64,000 nt of DNA from Theocolax elegans (taxonomy: Eukaryota; Arthropoda; Insecta; Hymenoptera; Cerocephalidae): assembly GCA_026168455.1 (NCBI GenBank), contig CM047425.1, forward strand, positions 90,771,580-90,835,579. Direction: 5' to 3'. The notes below the pieces were generated by a model. The model was given only the letters and a program-made list of their open reading frames with translations. It made no database searches and was not told the DNA's origin. Both the position numbers and the translations under genes were made by a program. This document shows, piece by piece, positions 23,096 to 36,800 of the stretch (positions within the stretch are counted from its first letter, which is position 1; each line of letters starts with the position of its first letter).

Positions 23096-24850
23096 TTATA
23101 CACGTACACCTTGCTTTTAATTTCATGAAGATTGCGCTCGTCTCATTTTCATTGTATTTTTTTCGTTATCGCTATTCGCTTGTGTTTTATTTCAACGTGG
23201 AACATTTTCTTCTTATCTTGTGTGATAATTAGTATATTAATGCAACGACTCGTGTAAGTTTGCGTATGCGTGCATTGCAATAATTACACAAGTTAGAATA
23301 TTATAAATTAAATTGTACATTGTACACGTCTTAAAAATATAGTTATTTAACAGATTATTTGCTTAAAAGTTTAGGCATCAAGTGCAATTTAACAAAATAC
23401 AATCTAATTATATAATTGCATAGATCCAAAAATTAATATTGTTTCGTAGTAAAATTCTGTATGTTGTATATTTTTAACTTTTATTTTAGCTTTCATTTAT
23501 TGTTGAAGAGGTTCTTATATATAAAAAAAACTGCGCAATAACCCTGGTAGACATGGATTCTAGTTCTTAAGTATGAATAGACATTTTGAATAGAAATAGG
23601 TGAAAAATGTTTCCAGTTATTTCCTTGTGGTGAAACGTTTTTTAGGTTGTTTGTTAGAAAATCGTACATATCTTTAGAAAGATCCTTTCGAAGACAAGAC
23701 TAATAAAATTTTATGTTACTAATCGTGGAATAATGGAAACTGAATGAAAATAAATTCGGTGTATAAATTCGGTGCTCATTCCATTAAATGGGTGTTCACA
23801 GTGAAAAGATGTATTTCACGATTACCTATTAAGAGACTAGTTTTCATACCACGTATTTTCTAGCAATGTGACCATTTTAAATACTTTGATTTCTAGTATC
23901 GATAGCTTAAAAATGTCGGAACACATAAATTATTGAGTATATAAAGAACAATTATCTAGAAAATGCATATCAATTATACAAAAAAACACATTTAATATGC
24001 ATATATAAATATTCACTGTACACGAGTGCTATACATTTCTCACAAATCACGAGAGGAAAAAAAATGAAGTCACCCTAGGAATAGTCAATAAATTCTTGAA
24101 AGTACCCTAGAAGCCAAGTGGCAGTACCCTCGTAAACTCAGCCATGAAGCTCAGCAGCCTCTCTCCATCGATGTTACCCACAGCCCTAGATACAGGTTCA
24201 CTTTCGCTTCTTTCAACCCGAGCGCGAACTCGAGGCGCAAACGCAATTATCGATTGACTAGTCTCGCAGTCGTCGGTCTCTCTTTGTGTTCATCTCGAAC
24301 GAGTATATAGCTACTGTCTCTTCAGTGTGTGCAGGTGCGCAGATAGGACCGACCGGGGCCGATAGCATTGAAAACCCGCGGCGAAGCGTGATATATATAC
24401 ACACATGTAGACCGACACACACACACACACGTGTATGATATACTTATGTGTACGTATAAGTACCTGGATGCACGTTTAGACAGATCAATTTTGATTAAAA
24501 ATACTTTTATATATTTTGTTTAAATGTTTATAATGAACAAGATTTTATTACGTCTTTAACGAATACACTCAAGATTTGTTGTTTTATTTATACTTCGAAA
24601 CAAGTATATCGTTTGATATATGATTCATAATATTAATATATTATTAGAATTATTAAAAATGTATCTATTTTGTTTATAATTCAATGGTAAAGAAAATTTG
24701 ACACTAATTAATATAACCGAATAAATAGTTATTCACAATTAAAATCAATCAATACATTATACAAATAATTATAATTTTAATTCGACATGTATGCATTTGA
24801 ACAGTTTAACATAGCTCTACTACAGTTCACCAAACGTACGTAATCAACAG
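23096..24850. other. AT-rich non-coding stretch with a GC-richer island
   Basis: The island at about 24120-24430 is CpG-rich and ends in a short (AC)n array (24416-24432). No coding frame is supported. A TATATAG at 24304 with TCAGT about 20 bases downstream was considered as a core promoter, but the spacing does not fit. Confidence 0.5.
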
Positions 24851-24851
24851 G

Positions 24852-24871
24852 TATATATATATATATATATA
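24852..24871. repeat. (TA)n microsatellite
   Basis: Ten uninterrupted TA units. Confidence 0.95.
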
Positions 24872-26141
24872 GTTATTGATTAAACTATTCATATAAAATA
24901 CAAGAGTTTAAATAAAATTTATAAATTTTCAATCGCTCAGTGCGATCAATTAATTCATTTTTAATGATCTGGTTTCAGTAAAAAAGCACGTTAATACAAA
25001 TTTATATTTTAGATTTTAAAATTTGTATTTCTACGTAGTGACACCGTTTAGTTTTTAAATACACAAACTTTTTCAATCTTGTTTTTCATATATTAATCAT
25101 ATACTATATTGTTATTTTGATAAGCTATAAGTCATTGGCCATCAAAACGAAAAAAAATGATGTTTAAAACTTACTGCAATAAATTCATCTATAACATAGT
25201 AATAATAATAGATGCACAGACTATTAGAGTAAAATATATTACATTGTATATATAATTTAATACAATAGTATTAATTTTTGTTATAAATGTAAATTGTATT
25301 GTACAGTATGCTAATTTTTAGAAGAATATTTTCTCAGCGCACATTTACATAATTTGTAAAAATCGTAATATTTTTAATGTTACCTAATACTGAACGGTTG
25401 AAAACGAAAAAAAGTGCATTGTATATCTTGTATTATTATTAAATGTTATTAAATCCAACAATTTCGGTTATTTAAATGACAAATAATTAATTAAGTTTTA
25501 AATCCGTCAATTTATATTACTTGAAATATTAGCTAGCGAGTAGTAAAATAATCTATTTGATATTACAGTAAGGTCACGAGCTGCGGCACGCGTTACTATA
25601 CCCTGCTTACGCAAATGAGTTTAACCACTTGATCACGGCTATATCTTTTAATGTAATTTAATAAATTTCAAATTCAAGCTGTTACTGTCCAAATCAAAGA
25701 GGAATTTCAACAATTAATTATTTCATTATTATTTATTGATTAATTAAATTCAAACGAGGACACTTTCAACGAATATAATTGTACTAAACAGAAATGAAAC
25801 ACATCTATGTATACGAATAATGTTTTTATTTTTATTTTATTTTTTTTGGTCTAGGCTATTAGATACACTAAACAGATATTACTTCACTTGACAAATCAAT
25901 ATAAATAAAAATTCGTTATTTTAACATTTTTTTTTACAAAATTTAATAAAACACATGAACATAACAATTATTTTTCTTATAGTTAGAACAATGTAGAATA
26001 TGATTTATTTTCTTATTTCATTTATTGAAATAATGTAAATAATTTAAAATTATAAATATTTCATATATTTTATGTTTGTTTGCAATAAATGTATAAAAAT
26101 TCTAAATTTCTGAAATGTTACACGTTGGGGCGAAAGAGATT
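24872..26141. other. AT-rich non-coding stretch
   Basis: Nothing gene-like or repeated beyond A/T runs. Confidence 0.6.
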
Positions 26142-26158
26142 GAGAGAGAGAGAGAGAG

Positions 26159-26193
<35 letters not shown>
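26142..26193. repeat. (GA)n microsatellite
   Basis: About 52 bases of GA repeats with two small interruptions, at the edge of a GC-richer island (26190-26460). Confidence 0.95.
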
Positions 26194-26403
26194 CGGAGAG
26201 AACCACAGTTAGACAAAGTAGTTCGGTGAGCGCGAAAGGGACGTGATGATAACGAAGCCGAGACGGAGCGATGCGCACCGGCTTTATACGAGCTACTCGT
26301 GTCGACGCGATGAGATTGCTTTATAAGCGCTGAGGATGCAACAAGGGCGCGAAGAGGGAGAGGTTCTGCACGTATACACTTGCCAGCGTGCTTGTGCGCG
26401 CTG

Positions 26404-26433
26404 ACACACACACACACACACACACTCACACAC
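26404..26433. repeat. (CA)n microsatellite
   Basis: CA array with one CT interruption. The 109-codon minus-strand frame spanning this and the GA array is a simple-sequence artefact. Confidence 0.95.
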
Positions 26434-27226
26434 ATATACCTGGTCAATTCTCTACGAGCTCGCCTTAATGTCCATTAATAATTACGAGGACGCTCACTCT
26501 CTTGATACAGCGCGGCTTTAATGTATCTACGTAGTTGGCGTTCATGAATTTGATGATTTATTAGCTCTTTCCAAAGTGATTCCCTTGAAAGACGATCCGC
26601 GCGGAATGCGTTGAGTAAATTTTCATATCTCCTTCTTCGGGTACGGCTGTACGTTCATTTTCTTATTGATAAATGAAAATATAAAAATTTTGTTTCAATA
26701 CCGTCGACCACCAAGTGCAATAAACTAACTTTTGCATTAGGATTCTAATTTGGAACGCTAATGGTTAACTTTTGTAATCCCGCGATACTTGGCATTTTCA
26801 TTATCTTTCAATCACGTTATACTGTCTTTTGAAATATACTCTTATTGCACTAGGCTTTAAATTCAACTTTCCTGTGCGAAGCTCCGAGTTGGAATTACGT
26901 TACACTGAATTACTAGCTAGAATTATATTTATATTACATTAAAATTTTAGTTAAAAGTTTATTTCATGGTGCATCTATTTAGAATTAGAATTATAGTTAA
27001 CATTTTCAGAAAGTCAGACGTCTTAATGCTATGGTAAGGAGAATCTAAAAACTTCGCAAGTAGATAATAGATAAATAAATTCATTAAAACTTATATAAAT
27101 AAAAACACATTTAATGACAAACCATTGAAAAGAATCCTGTGTGCATAAAAATAATATTATTCATGCGAATTTTACTAGTAGGTATTCCTATAGAAATTAC
27201 AAGCATCATACGTCAGATATCTTCCT
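26434..27226. other. Non-coding stretch
   Basis: Nothing gene-like seen. Confidence 0.6.
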
Positions 27227-27245
27227 TCTCTCTCTCTCTCTCTCT
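27227..27245. repeat. (CT)n microsatellite
   Basis: Short uninterrupted CT array. Confidence 0.9.
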
Positions 27246-30200
27246 TAGTATCATACATACTTTGCCGGAACCGGAAAATCAAGCAAGAGGATGTTCGAAA
27301 GAGGAAATCTGGTCACCAGATCGCGGAAATTGAATCGATAATAAAAATTCGTTATCAATATCGTCGTATATAACAAACTAAATTTAGCTGGACATTTCGT
27401 ATCGTTTAATTGGCGAATTGCTTGGTTTAATAATATCGATCATAGATATCCAATTATCAGTAATTTATATCGGTATTATGAATTATTCGCTATATTATTA
27501 TTCAATGATATTAATTTTAAAATAATAATTTTGATACAAATATTATATATTATGTATAATTGTATCTATATTTAATAACGTATTTATTAAAACAACTCAC
27601 ATTGAGATTTTTTTGCAAATAATTGTGATTTTTTATTTTTAACAATATGAGATAATTTCTATGTATTTAATGTAAAGAAAACTAAAATATCAGTTAATAA
27701 AAAATGATTTTGCTTTGTAATATATAAGCAAAAATACGTAATATATTTAACTATATATCTAGCCAATGAAGAAAGTTTTATTCATGTAGTAGTCATAAAA
27801 TTATGTTTTAATTCACTCTATATATTATGTATTTCGACCCAGTTCTACAAATTGAATATGTAGTATTGGAGCATCGGATTAACTGCAAAGTATACATATA
27901 TAATTTTAGCAGTTGATTACTAAAAAAATCAAATTTTCTATTAACATTTAATTGTATTGTATTCTTATAATTTCACTGAATTTTATTTATTCATCTGGAA
28001 ATATTTGCGTAATAATTATATGTTTATTTAATATTATGCGCTGGCATAATTACTGGTCATTCATCTGTGTAATATTTGTTCATTTCGTGTGTTGATTGTA
28101 TTCTCAATATATTGAACATTGATTAACGAACTCGGGGTCATTTATAAAATACTGTTTAATAAAAATAATTTATAATTATTATGAAATAATTAATTCTATT
28201 CGTATCTAATTTATTACATGGTGGCCTGTTATTTACATTAAATTATCTTGTCAAAATTCAATACTAGCGATACATAGTATTGTATTAATTAACTATGTAA
28301 AATAATTAATTATACTGGTATATAATAAAACTTCTCATCTTAGAACAAAGGTTCGAATTTCTTTTTTTGAGTATAAGTGGTACATATGTCTACTTTAAAA
28401 TAGAAAAATTTTAATAAAATTAGTTATAGATAAATATTTGTTTAACATTTTGATAAATTATATATAACTTATTTTCCATAATGTATAAATCCTTGATTAT
28501 TTATATTAAATTTCCCAGGGATAGAATATCATTTTTTATCCTTCGATTTTTTATATAGAAAGATAGACACATAATTAGGTTGAAGAAACGTGGGATTCGA
28601 TTCTTTTCCGATATCTGATTTCCTATCTCACCTTAAAAAGATGATAGTTGAATGCTGTGAAGCTTATAAAGACCAGATTTTATTGATTTTCTAACTTTTT
28701 TGCGAAAAAAGTTGTAGTAAATAATCGTTATCGTATACAATTTGTAATTATTTTGAAAAATAAAAATAAATTGGCTTGTAGTATGTAATAAATATAATTA
28801 TTGATATTTTTACTAAACATTCACTAAATATCCAAGTTCTAAGTTTATAATTGTAGAAAAATGTTTATAATGTAGAACAATATTTTAAATTATTTGAAAA
28901 ATTTTCCTTCCTTTCCTTATGACTTTTATTCAAACTAAAAATCAGGTACACATGAATATTTAAGAAACGACATGAAGCACCTTATTCGATCTAACTATTT
29001 AAATATCTCGATTTCCACTTTAAATTCGTAATCAGTGAATTCAGAATGTTTAAATTGCATATGACCTCATTTATTTCGCCAGGAGTTTGATATTCTTCAG
29101 TAATATAAAGAATCATGTATGAAATAAGTGAATTCAGCAAATACTTTATGAATCTTTGTAATAAATATTTTATATATTTTTTAAATGAACTTGAAACAAA
29201 CGTTATATTTCCAATTTTAATAAATTGAATAAACTCGTATTAACTGCATAAGATAGATTTAAAATACTCATCTAAGATACTAATCAAATTTATAATTACA
29301 CGGAAGAGATGTTTTATTAAACTATAAATACAATATGATGAAAAAAATACCCTAGTGAATATTGACATGTCGATTTATATACGTATTAATTCACAATTAC
29401 AATTAATTGTCGCTGGTGCGTTAGTTCTTCCGTTGATGTATCTATATTACCAGTCAAGATGTTACATCAATGATCAAGAATAGACAGAGTTAAGTATACC
29501 GTGAACAAAGTAGATGTAATTAAAGAATTCGTCATCGCATTATATCAAGTGTACAAACAGACACGCCAGCTCCCGTTTTTTGCACGCGTAAGGAAGTCCG
29601 TTTACGTAAAGGAAGCTTAGGAATTTCAGGAGTTTGTGTGAGTAATCCGACAATTGATGCATTACAGGAATTCAACGTCTCGTTCGGTTTTCGTTGTTTT
29701 TCGATTCGTTGGCTCATTATGCGCGTCCGTGATCGAGAGCCCGAATGACGCGTTTTACGGTCGCTTGAACGGAAGTTGCATCTGTGGGAATTTTAAATTT
29801 ATAACCTTCGCTTATCTGATAATCACTGTTTGATCTTTTATCAAATTTTGGTTAATGAACGTTATGTTAAATTAACATTCTATAAATTATGTTATAATAT
29901 TAATTATTAATATTCATACATATGTTTAAGTTTTATTTAGTGTGAATAAATATATACGCCATTGCGTAACTTTTTTTCCTCGCATTAAATATTGTTAATA
30001 TATTTGTAATTTACTGTATTAGAATCAATTACCAATGACGTATTTCACTCGAATTGTTGGATAACATTGAAAAACATTTTTAATATAACTGTACATATAT
30101 ATTTTTAAAGTTAAACTAGTTGACGTCAGGTACGACCTTAAAAGTAAATAACAATCAAAATTTTTTAATGTCATAAATATTGCATAAAAATTTATGTCCA

Positions 30201-33200
30201 TTCGTATAATAAATAGAAATAATGTTATATATTACATATTCGTCGAACATATAGAACGTAAAATACATCTATGTATAAGAATTTTTACAGCTCAGCTGCT
30301 GAATTAGTCATGCACTTAATTGTTCATGGATGAGTTATTTATACAATTTATTAAGGGAGGTGACATCATAAACTCAAGTATTTATTTATTTTTATACAAG
30401 CAATTTTTTTCTATACGTTATTTAGTTTTGGAAGATTATCGAAGTTTAGATTTAGATTAAATTAAATTAAGTTAAAAGAAATTAAAACCTGTAATACGTG
30501 TCTTATTGTAAATTCTAACATTTTTCTAAATATATTTTATAAAGTAAAGTTATAATGTATTTAGCTATTAATAAGTATTGGCAATTGATATATTTTATAC
30601 GTATAACTTAATTTTCAAAATTAAAATTTCTTATTATTAATTAATCAATTCCAGTTTTAAGTGACGTTACGCAATTTAGAAAATAATTTATACTAATTGA
30701 TTTAGTAAATGTTAAGCCAATATTAACTTGAAATTAGAAAAATGTTCATTTGAGTATGAAAAATCGCGCGTAATAACGTAGTTACAGGGAGAAGCCTCTG
30801 AAAATTTCCGAGTTCTCATGTACGAACGAGTGAACTAATAATAACCATAATAATTCTGGAGAAACAATTAAGCGCAATGTGAGGCAAAATCCCAGGGCGC
30901 AGGATCCTGTTTATTTCACCACCCACCCAAGCACGCTTTGATCAAATAAAGCCACACCCACACCTCAGGCTCTTTATCTCCATTTCTCTCTCTTTTGCGC
31001 ACGTTGAAATTGCGATTATACGTAGTGAGAGACGTTGACAAGAATGCAAAACGAGTTACGGAAAGGGCTTGCCACGAGATTTCCCGTCTCCGATGTCGTC
31101 GTCTCGTTTGACTTTCGACTCTAACGTCTCTCGTACATGTTAATGCATATATATCTTCCTTTGCGAGATGATATTTCGAAATTCAATGTGGCGTTTCTTG
31201 GCTATGCACATTCGCTTCTCTTTGAATCACTAAAATCATTTTCGCCAAGACGAGCTAGTGCAATTAATTACATTTGCAATTAATTTATCTGATTCCTATT
31301 ACAACTATTACTATTATTTTATACTTTCAAAATAGTATTTCTGCACTGGTTGCTAAAAGGGCAAGGATGCTGTCACAATATCCGTAATATAGTTTTAAGG
31401 AGAGTTTTAAACTTTATATATACGAATCCTTACGGTTTAGTTCATCAACAATGTTTTTCATCAGCATAGAAATAGAAGTAAGATCACTTAGTATAGTTCT
31501 GTATAAGAATTAAATACATGTATAACTTTATAAAAATATATACAATATTTTAAAAGTAAAATTACGTAATAAATAATTGTTCTAGTTATAAATATTATTA
31601 CATTTCGTCAAAGTATAGTTATTTGAACAAATGTTCATACAAAAACGTTAAAATAGCTTTGCACCAGCGTAATACCTAAAAAGCCACATCTTTCAGCATT
31701 ATTTTTCGCATAAGAATAAAAATTCACTTCATTTCCATCTCTTTGTGTAATATCCATACTCGAGCTCCTTGCTATTTTATCTTATTTGATCCAGCGTATA
31801 GATACAACTGGATGCATGAAAAATGTTTCAACGACGAAAGAAAATGTCTCGATGTAGTCTGCGGCGAAGCACCTACATTCCCGCATGCATCGCGTCGAGA
31901 AACCGTAAAATCACACGACGGCGCACGTGCCTCAAGGTAATTCCTCCATCAACGAATCACTAGAAATTGAGTCGTTCCACGCTCGCACACGTGCGCAAGC
32001 TCGCAAAAGGGTTTCCCCCTGGTATGCGTTCACATGCATAATACCTTAGAGAGGGGAGCTTTGAATTTTCACCTCCGATGGATTTCCATAAATTCATCCT
32101 TATCGAAGCGCCTGGGCTTAAAGAGATCGGATCTTATCACGGGTCAAGGTCTAAGTCGATCGTAGGCGGATTTAACCGATATGTCGGACGTGAAACCCCC
32201 ATGGGGAGGATAAATACGACGGGACGCGTGATAATTTTATTTATTACTTATATATCCTATATACCTTTCGACGCTTGTATCCGAATAATTAAACGATTCC
32301 TTTTTTATCCTCACAATGTGTGATGCATTATGGATACCAATGTTTCTTCTTGATATTTCGATCGAGATTAGTGTCAATGATTCAGGATATTACGAGCTTA
32401 GGGGCAAGCCGATCTCTTCTTAACGTTTCTTATCAACACTTTATTTATTTATAGAGATACCTAGTGCATTGCAATTTGTATTCACATGCGAGTTTCGGTT
32501 ATCGTAAATAGTAGTTATTGCTGCGTTTATTAGCGTATAGATACCGTACAAATAGCGAAGATAGAAAATAGCGATTGTCAATATTCTGATATTTTTGAGT
32601 CGTATACGTCACGTACTAATCGAAAAATATTAATGGACCTAATTCATTAAACAATTTTATACTCTGTTAAACTTTATTTATTATCGTCATTGTCTACAAT
32701 GAAATTGCTATGCGATTTTTTCTACAAATAGAACACATTATTTGAGGTCGCAATTACACAGTGCTACTGCAAAATGAATTTTAGGCTTTTCAATTATTTG
32801 ATATATTGGCTATGGCAATTAATATAACTCTGGTTTAGCATCAAATAAGAGGTAAAATAAAATATTATTATATCATACGCAGATAAAGTTTTGTATGATA
32901 ATATTTGATAACAAAAAAATAAACAACTAATTCATTATTTTTATTATTGAATAAGAAATTGTATGAGTAATTGTATTAGTTTCTAATAGAAAAGCTGGTA
33001 ACTAGATGGTATTGTGTTTTATTTGATAAATATAAAACTTGCTGCAGAGGTATTAGGTTAGCACGAAATTGTATACGAAAGGCTTCTACTTACAGAATTA
33101 CAAGTCTTTAAATTAAAGAGAATGGATTCTAATTTTTTTCTCGCGCAACGTATAAAGTGCTGTATTCTTGAAAAAAAAATACCAACCCTCGACATCCACC

Positions 33201-33443
33201 CCTGTAGAAGATTATGTAGAAAATTGGTCATCTGTGTGTCGCGTAGTCTTGATGGTTGTATACCGTAGTAATGCTCGGGTAATAAGGGATAAACATAGTA
33301 AATAAATGTTAATATTAGTTATTATCAATTTAATATTGGGTTTCTTTATTTTAAAATCAGATAAAATAGAAGATGAAATAAAATTTGATAAAATATAATT
33401 TGCAGAGTACTTTTTAGTTTGTTGTGCATGTATGCGATACATT
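27246..33443. other. Long AT-rich non-coding stretch
   Basis: About 6 kb with no supportable gene. Local GC-richer islands lie at about 29540-29790, 30870-31140 and 31730-32230. Their open frames (61-81 codons) have no recognisable motif. Splice-like sites cannot be told from chance without other data. Confidence 0.6.
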
Positions 33444-33828
33444 TTAAGGACATCTCAGATTTAGAAAATGGTAATTTTATATTTTTATAAACAAAACAAT
33501 GAATATTTGAAAAAAATCCTAAACATCAGGCCCCCAGGCGTGTTTTAAACAATATACTCAAATTTATCTAGATTTTTACCTCGATAATTTAACTAAGGTG
33601 TTTGGGTAGAAAGTGTATGTATTTTTTATTAATATTTACGGATCAAAAGTTATTTATTTAGTTATTAATAAAAAAAATATTTTCTCCTTAAAAATCAGAA
33701 CGTCAAACCCTCCTTAATATTTTAAGCTATCCGTATGCAATATTTCAAATTTTTTATTCAATACCTAAAAGATAATTTTTGGATTGAAAGGTGTAGATCT
33801 CCGTAATTTGGGTCTGATATCTCCTTAA
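33444..33828. mobile_element. TTAA-flanked MITE, older copy
   Basis: TTAA at 33444-33447 and 33825-33828 brackets a 377-bp non-coding element. Its ends are inverted: TTAAGGACATCTCAGA on the left and the complement of TTAAGGAGATATCAGA on the right. The interior is colinear with 60467-60854. Shared blocks include AAAAAATCCT-AAC (33511), GTGTTTTAAACAATATACT (33540) and the right-end block TTGAAAGGTGTAGATC (33785). The two copies have diverged substantially, so this is an old insertion. TTAA duplication suggests piggyBac-type mobilisation (inference). Confidence 0.72.
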
Positions 33829-36800
33829 TTACAATCCTTTAAACTTTCAGTATCTGTATTATTCCAAGTTGCAAAAGTAACAAAAATTTTCTTTTCTTAA
33901 AAAATATAATTTCAATGTAATTTAAATTTACTGTTCTTCGTATTGGAAACACGTAAATATTTATATGTGATTCATATTTTGTCGATATACATCCGTGTGT
34001 AATTTTTCTTTGTACCATTATAAGTAGTCGAACTAGGCTAAAATGTAGGTGTTCGAGAGCTTAACCTTCGGGTTTGAACAATTACCCTTCGTTTACCAAT
34101 TACCCTTCCCTCAGAAATTACTTATATGCGTTTTATATATTAGATTAAGATCGTGATTTAGATACAAAGCACGCATACACTTCTATTTATTTGTCCTTGT
34201 TACTCCCGTATACTTACCTTTCCGCCAGTCTTTACGGGACATCCCTACCACCTATATGTGGGGGTGTACATTACCTTTCCTTTTTCCCCACCGTCTCGCA
34301 TTTCTCCGGGGTTATGCCCATGAGGAAGGGAAAACCTATAGGAAAACCTTTTCCTAGACGGCCAGTGTATTGAAATATTCTGTTTAGGTCTACAGCGTGT
34401 ACAGGTCACATACACGCATACTCTTATATTATTTCTTCAAACAATCTTCGTAAAATGTTCAAGGCAATAATATATTCTTGAAAATTTTTTGTAAATTATT
34501 AAGAATACTTTGTATTAGAATAATAGAGGTCAGATTACAATTGAAAAATTTTTAATCGCGTATAGTCGCATGTGTTTTATCTTTTTGCTTAGCTCTTACT
34601 TAATTTTTGATTTTATCATTAGTATTGGAAGTTCTGTGACGTAACATAACTTTTATCAAAACAGCAAGAACAACAATATGTTCGAGATGGCTCAATGCGT
34701 GGTGAAAACCTACTCGCGCATTTATACATCCCCAACTATAAAGGAGTTGATAATGACTCGTCGATTTATTCACGCAAGCGTTGGTTCACTCGAGAAACGA
34801 AAGCTGGTGCGTATGCTTAAAGACGCAAGTAATTATCTCGTGCGTTAATCAACTAGTTCGTCAATCATTTCGGCGCTCCTCTTACGATAGTGTAGGCTAC
34901 GCGCGGTAATTAGTCAATTACCGGCTTCTTGGTTTTCTCGTTGATTTAAGGATAGAGCTTGTACGTATAGTAGTCTTGTGTAAGTCGTTCGATTATCTTC
35001 CAGGCACGTCCGTTTTCCCTCGCTTGCAAACCGTCAACTGTAGGTACACATGGGGATTTTACCGGGTTAGCAGTTTAATGCGTTTGCGAATTTGGGTTCC
35101 CAGTAAACCAATGACTGAACATTTTAGCTTGTAACATTGTATAAACCGGGAAATGTTTAATACCATAAAAAAAACTCGTTCGCAATATAATGTCAATTTT
35201 TCAGCTGGTGTAATGTTACACGGGAAAAAATAATTTTTTTAATCGAGCAAAGTATAAATATTCTTTACAATCGTTTTAATGTACCCAATTAAAACATTCG
35301 CTATAGATTAATATTATTAATTATTATATTAATACAGTAACTATGTGTTGGCTATGATAACAAATATAAAAGACGTAATCACTGTAGCAAAATTTTGTTT
35401 ATTACAGTCAAAAATATAGCTATTACAATCAATACTTTCGCTATTTAAGTAAGTACGCTATAAATTTTTTTTAATTATTTTAGCGGAAAAAATAATTATT
35501 ATAATCGTTTCGGGTGCTATAACAGCGTATGTATATTTTACTAAACGAATGGCTATCCCTGACGGTATCGCTACGGATCACTTCAAATTCTATATTTTCG
35601 AAATTAATTATGCATTTAGGTTACAATTGCAGTTATAGATAGTAGCGAAAACTTTGATTGTGACATCTAATTTTACCACTAGTAGGATCAGTCATTTTTT
35701 ATTGGCTAATCTTGCGGGTTAAAATTACCATTCCCAAGTTACGATAAGATTCCTAGTTACAGCAAAATATTTTGTTGCTGTACTGATTCTTTTTTTCCGT
35801 GATAGATAATACAAAAAACGTCGCACTATGACTAAACACTTTGTTATTATGTATAAAAATTTCGCTACACATTTTCCTAAAGTTTACTGATAATCTTATC
35901 AAATATATGTTCTTTTCAAATATTTTATTTTTTGCCTTTCGATAAGTGAATTTATGAATTTTAAAACGTTATTGTGGACTATCATTGATAGACTCTTTAC
36001 CATCCTTAGAAGCCAATTCATCGTTTTATGATGATTTTTGATGATCAAAAAATGACTATTGAAATGATTATAAATTGACTATATACTGATGATATTACGA
36101 AAAGGGTGAAACACGTATTATAACCTAAGTAATAAACAAAATTTTTATAACTATGGAAGAATTATTAAGAAGTTGGATACATTAAAAAATATATTGCCGA
36201 AATCATCCGGATCCATAAATCTGCAAATGATAAAGTATAATAGCTACACAATGATAAACAAAGAAAATGCATAGGCATAGGCTAATATAACTTTACAAGA
36301 GTTGATGGTCGCGCATTTTGACTGGAGCATGCAATCGCGCAATGTATTTTTTAGTTTGCCGCAGACTATATAGTAACAGCTCATATTAATTCTAAATCAT
36401 CTTTATATTATAATTGAATAAATTTTATCGTTTTTATATTAATCATTCCAGTTTAAATTTATCATAATTTAAAATGTTTACTTCTATGGTAATTTTGATA
36501 TTAGTGTGAAAGTATTTATTTTCCAACGAATGATAGTTTTATTGCTCGATCCAAGCGAGGTACTTGTACAAAATGCAATTTTTAAAAAAACGAGCAGTGT
36601 GTAAAATCGAATTTTACGCTCACTATATCATAACAATATTTACCATTGTAATAATCGTTTTATGATCATAATTTCATAATTGTTTACGTATTAATATACA
36701 TAAATGATTATCATTTTATCGTAATTTTATGATCATAAAACCAGTTAAAACGTGACGTTTTTGACGAGGTTCATCGTCATCATAAACCTCACAAAAAATT

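Noticed and set aside
24303..24330. Core promoter (TATATAG followed by TCAGT)
   Set aside because: The spacing is about 20 bases instead of the ~30 expected, and no supported transcript or ORF follows.
26118..26447. Minus-strand 109-codon frame rich in SLSLSL
   Set aside because: It is the translation of GA and CA microsatellites.
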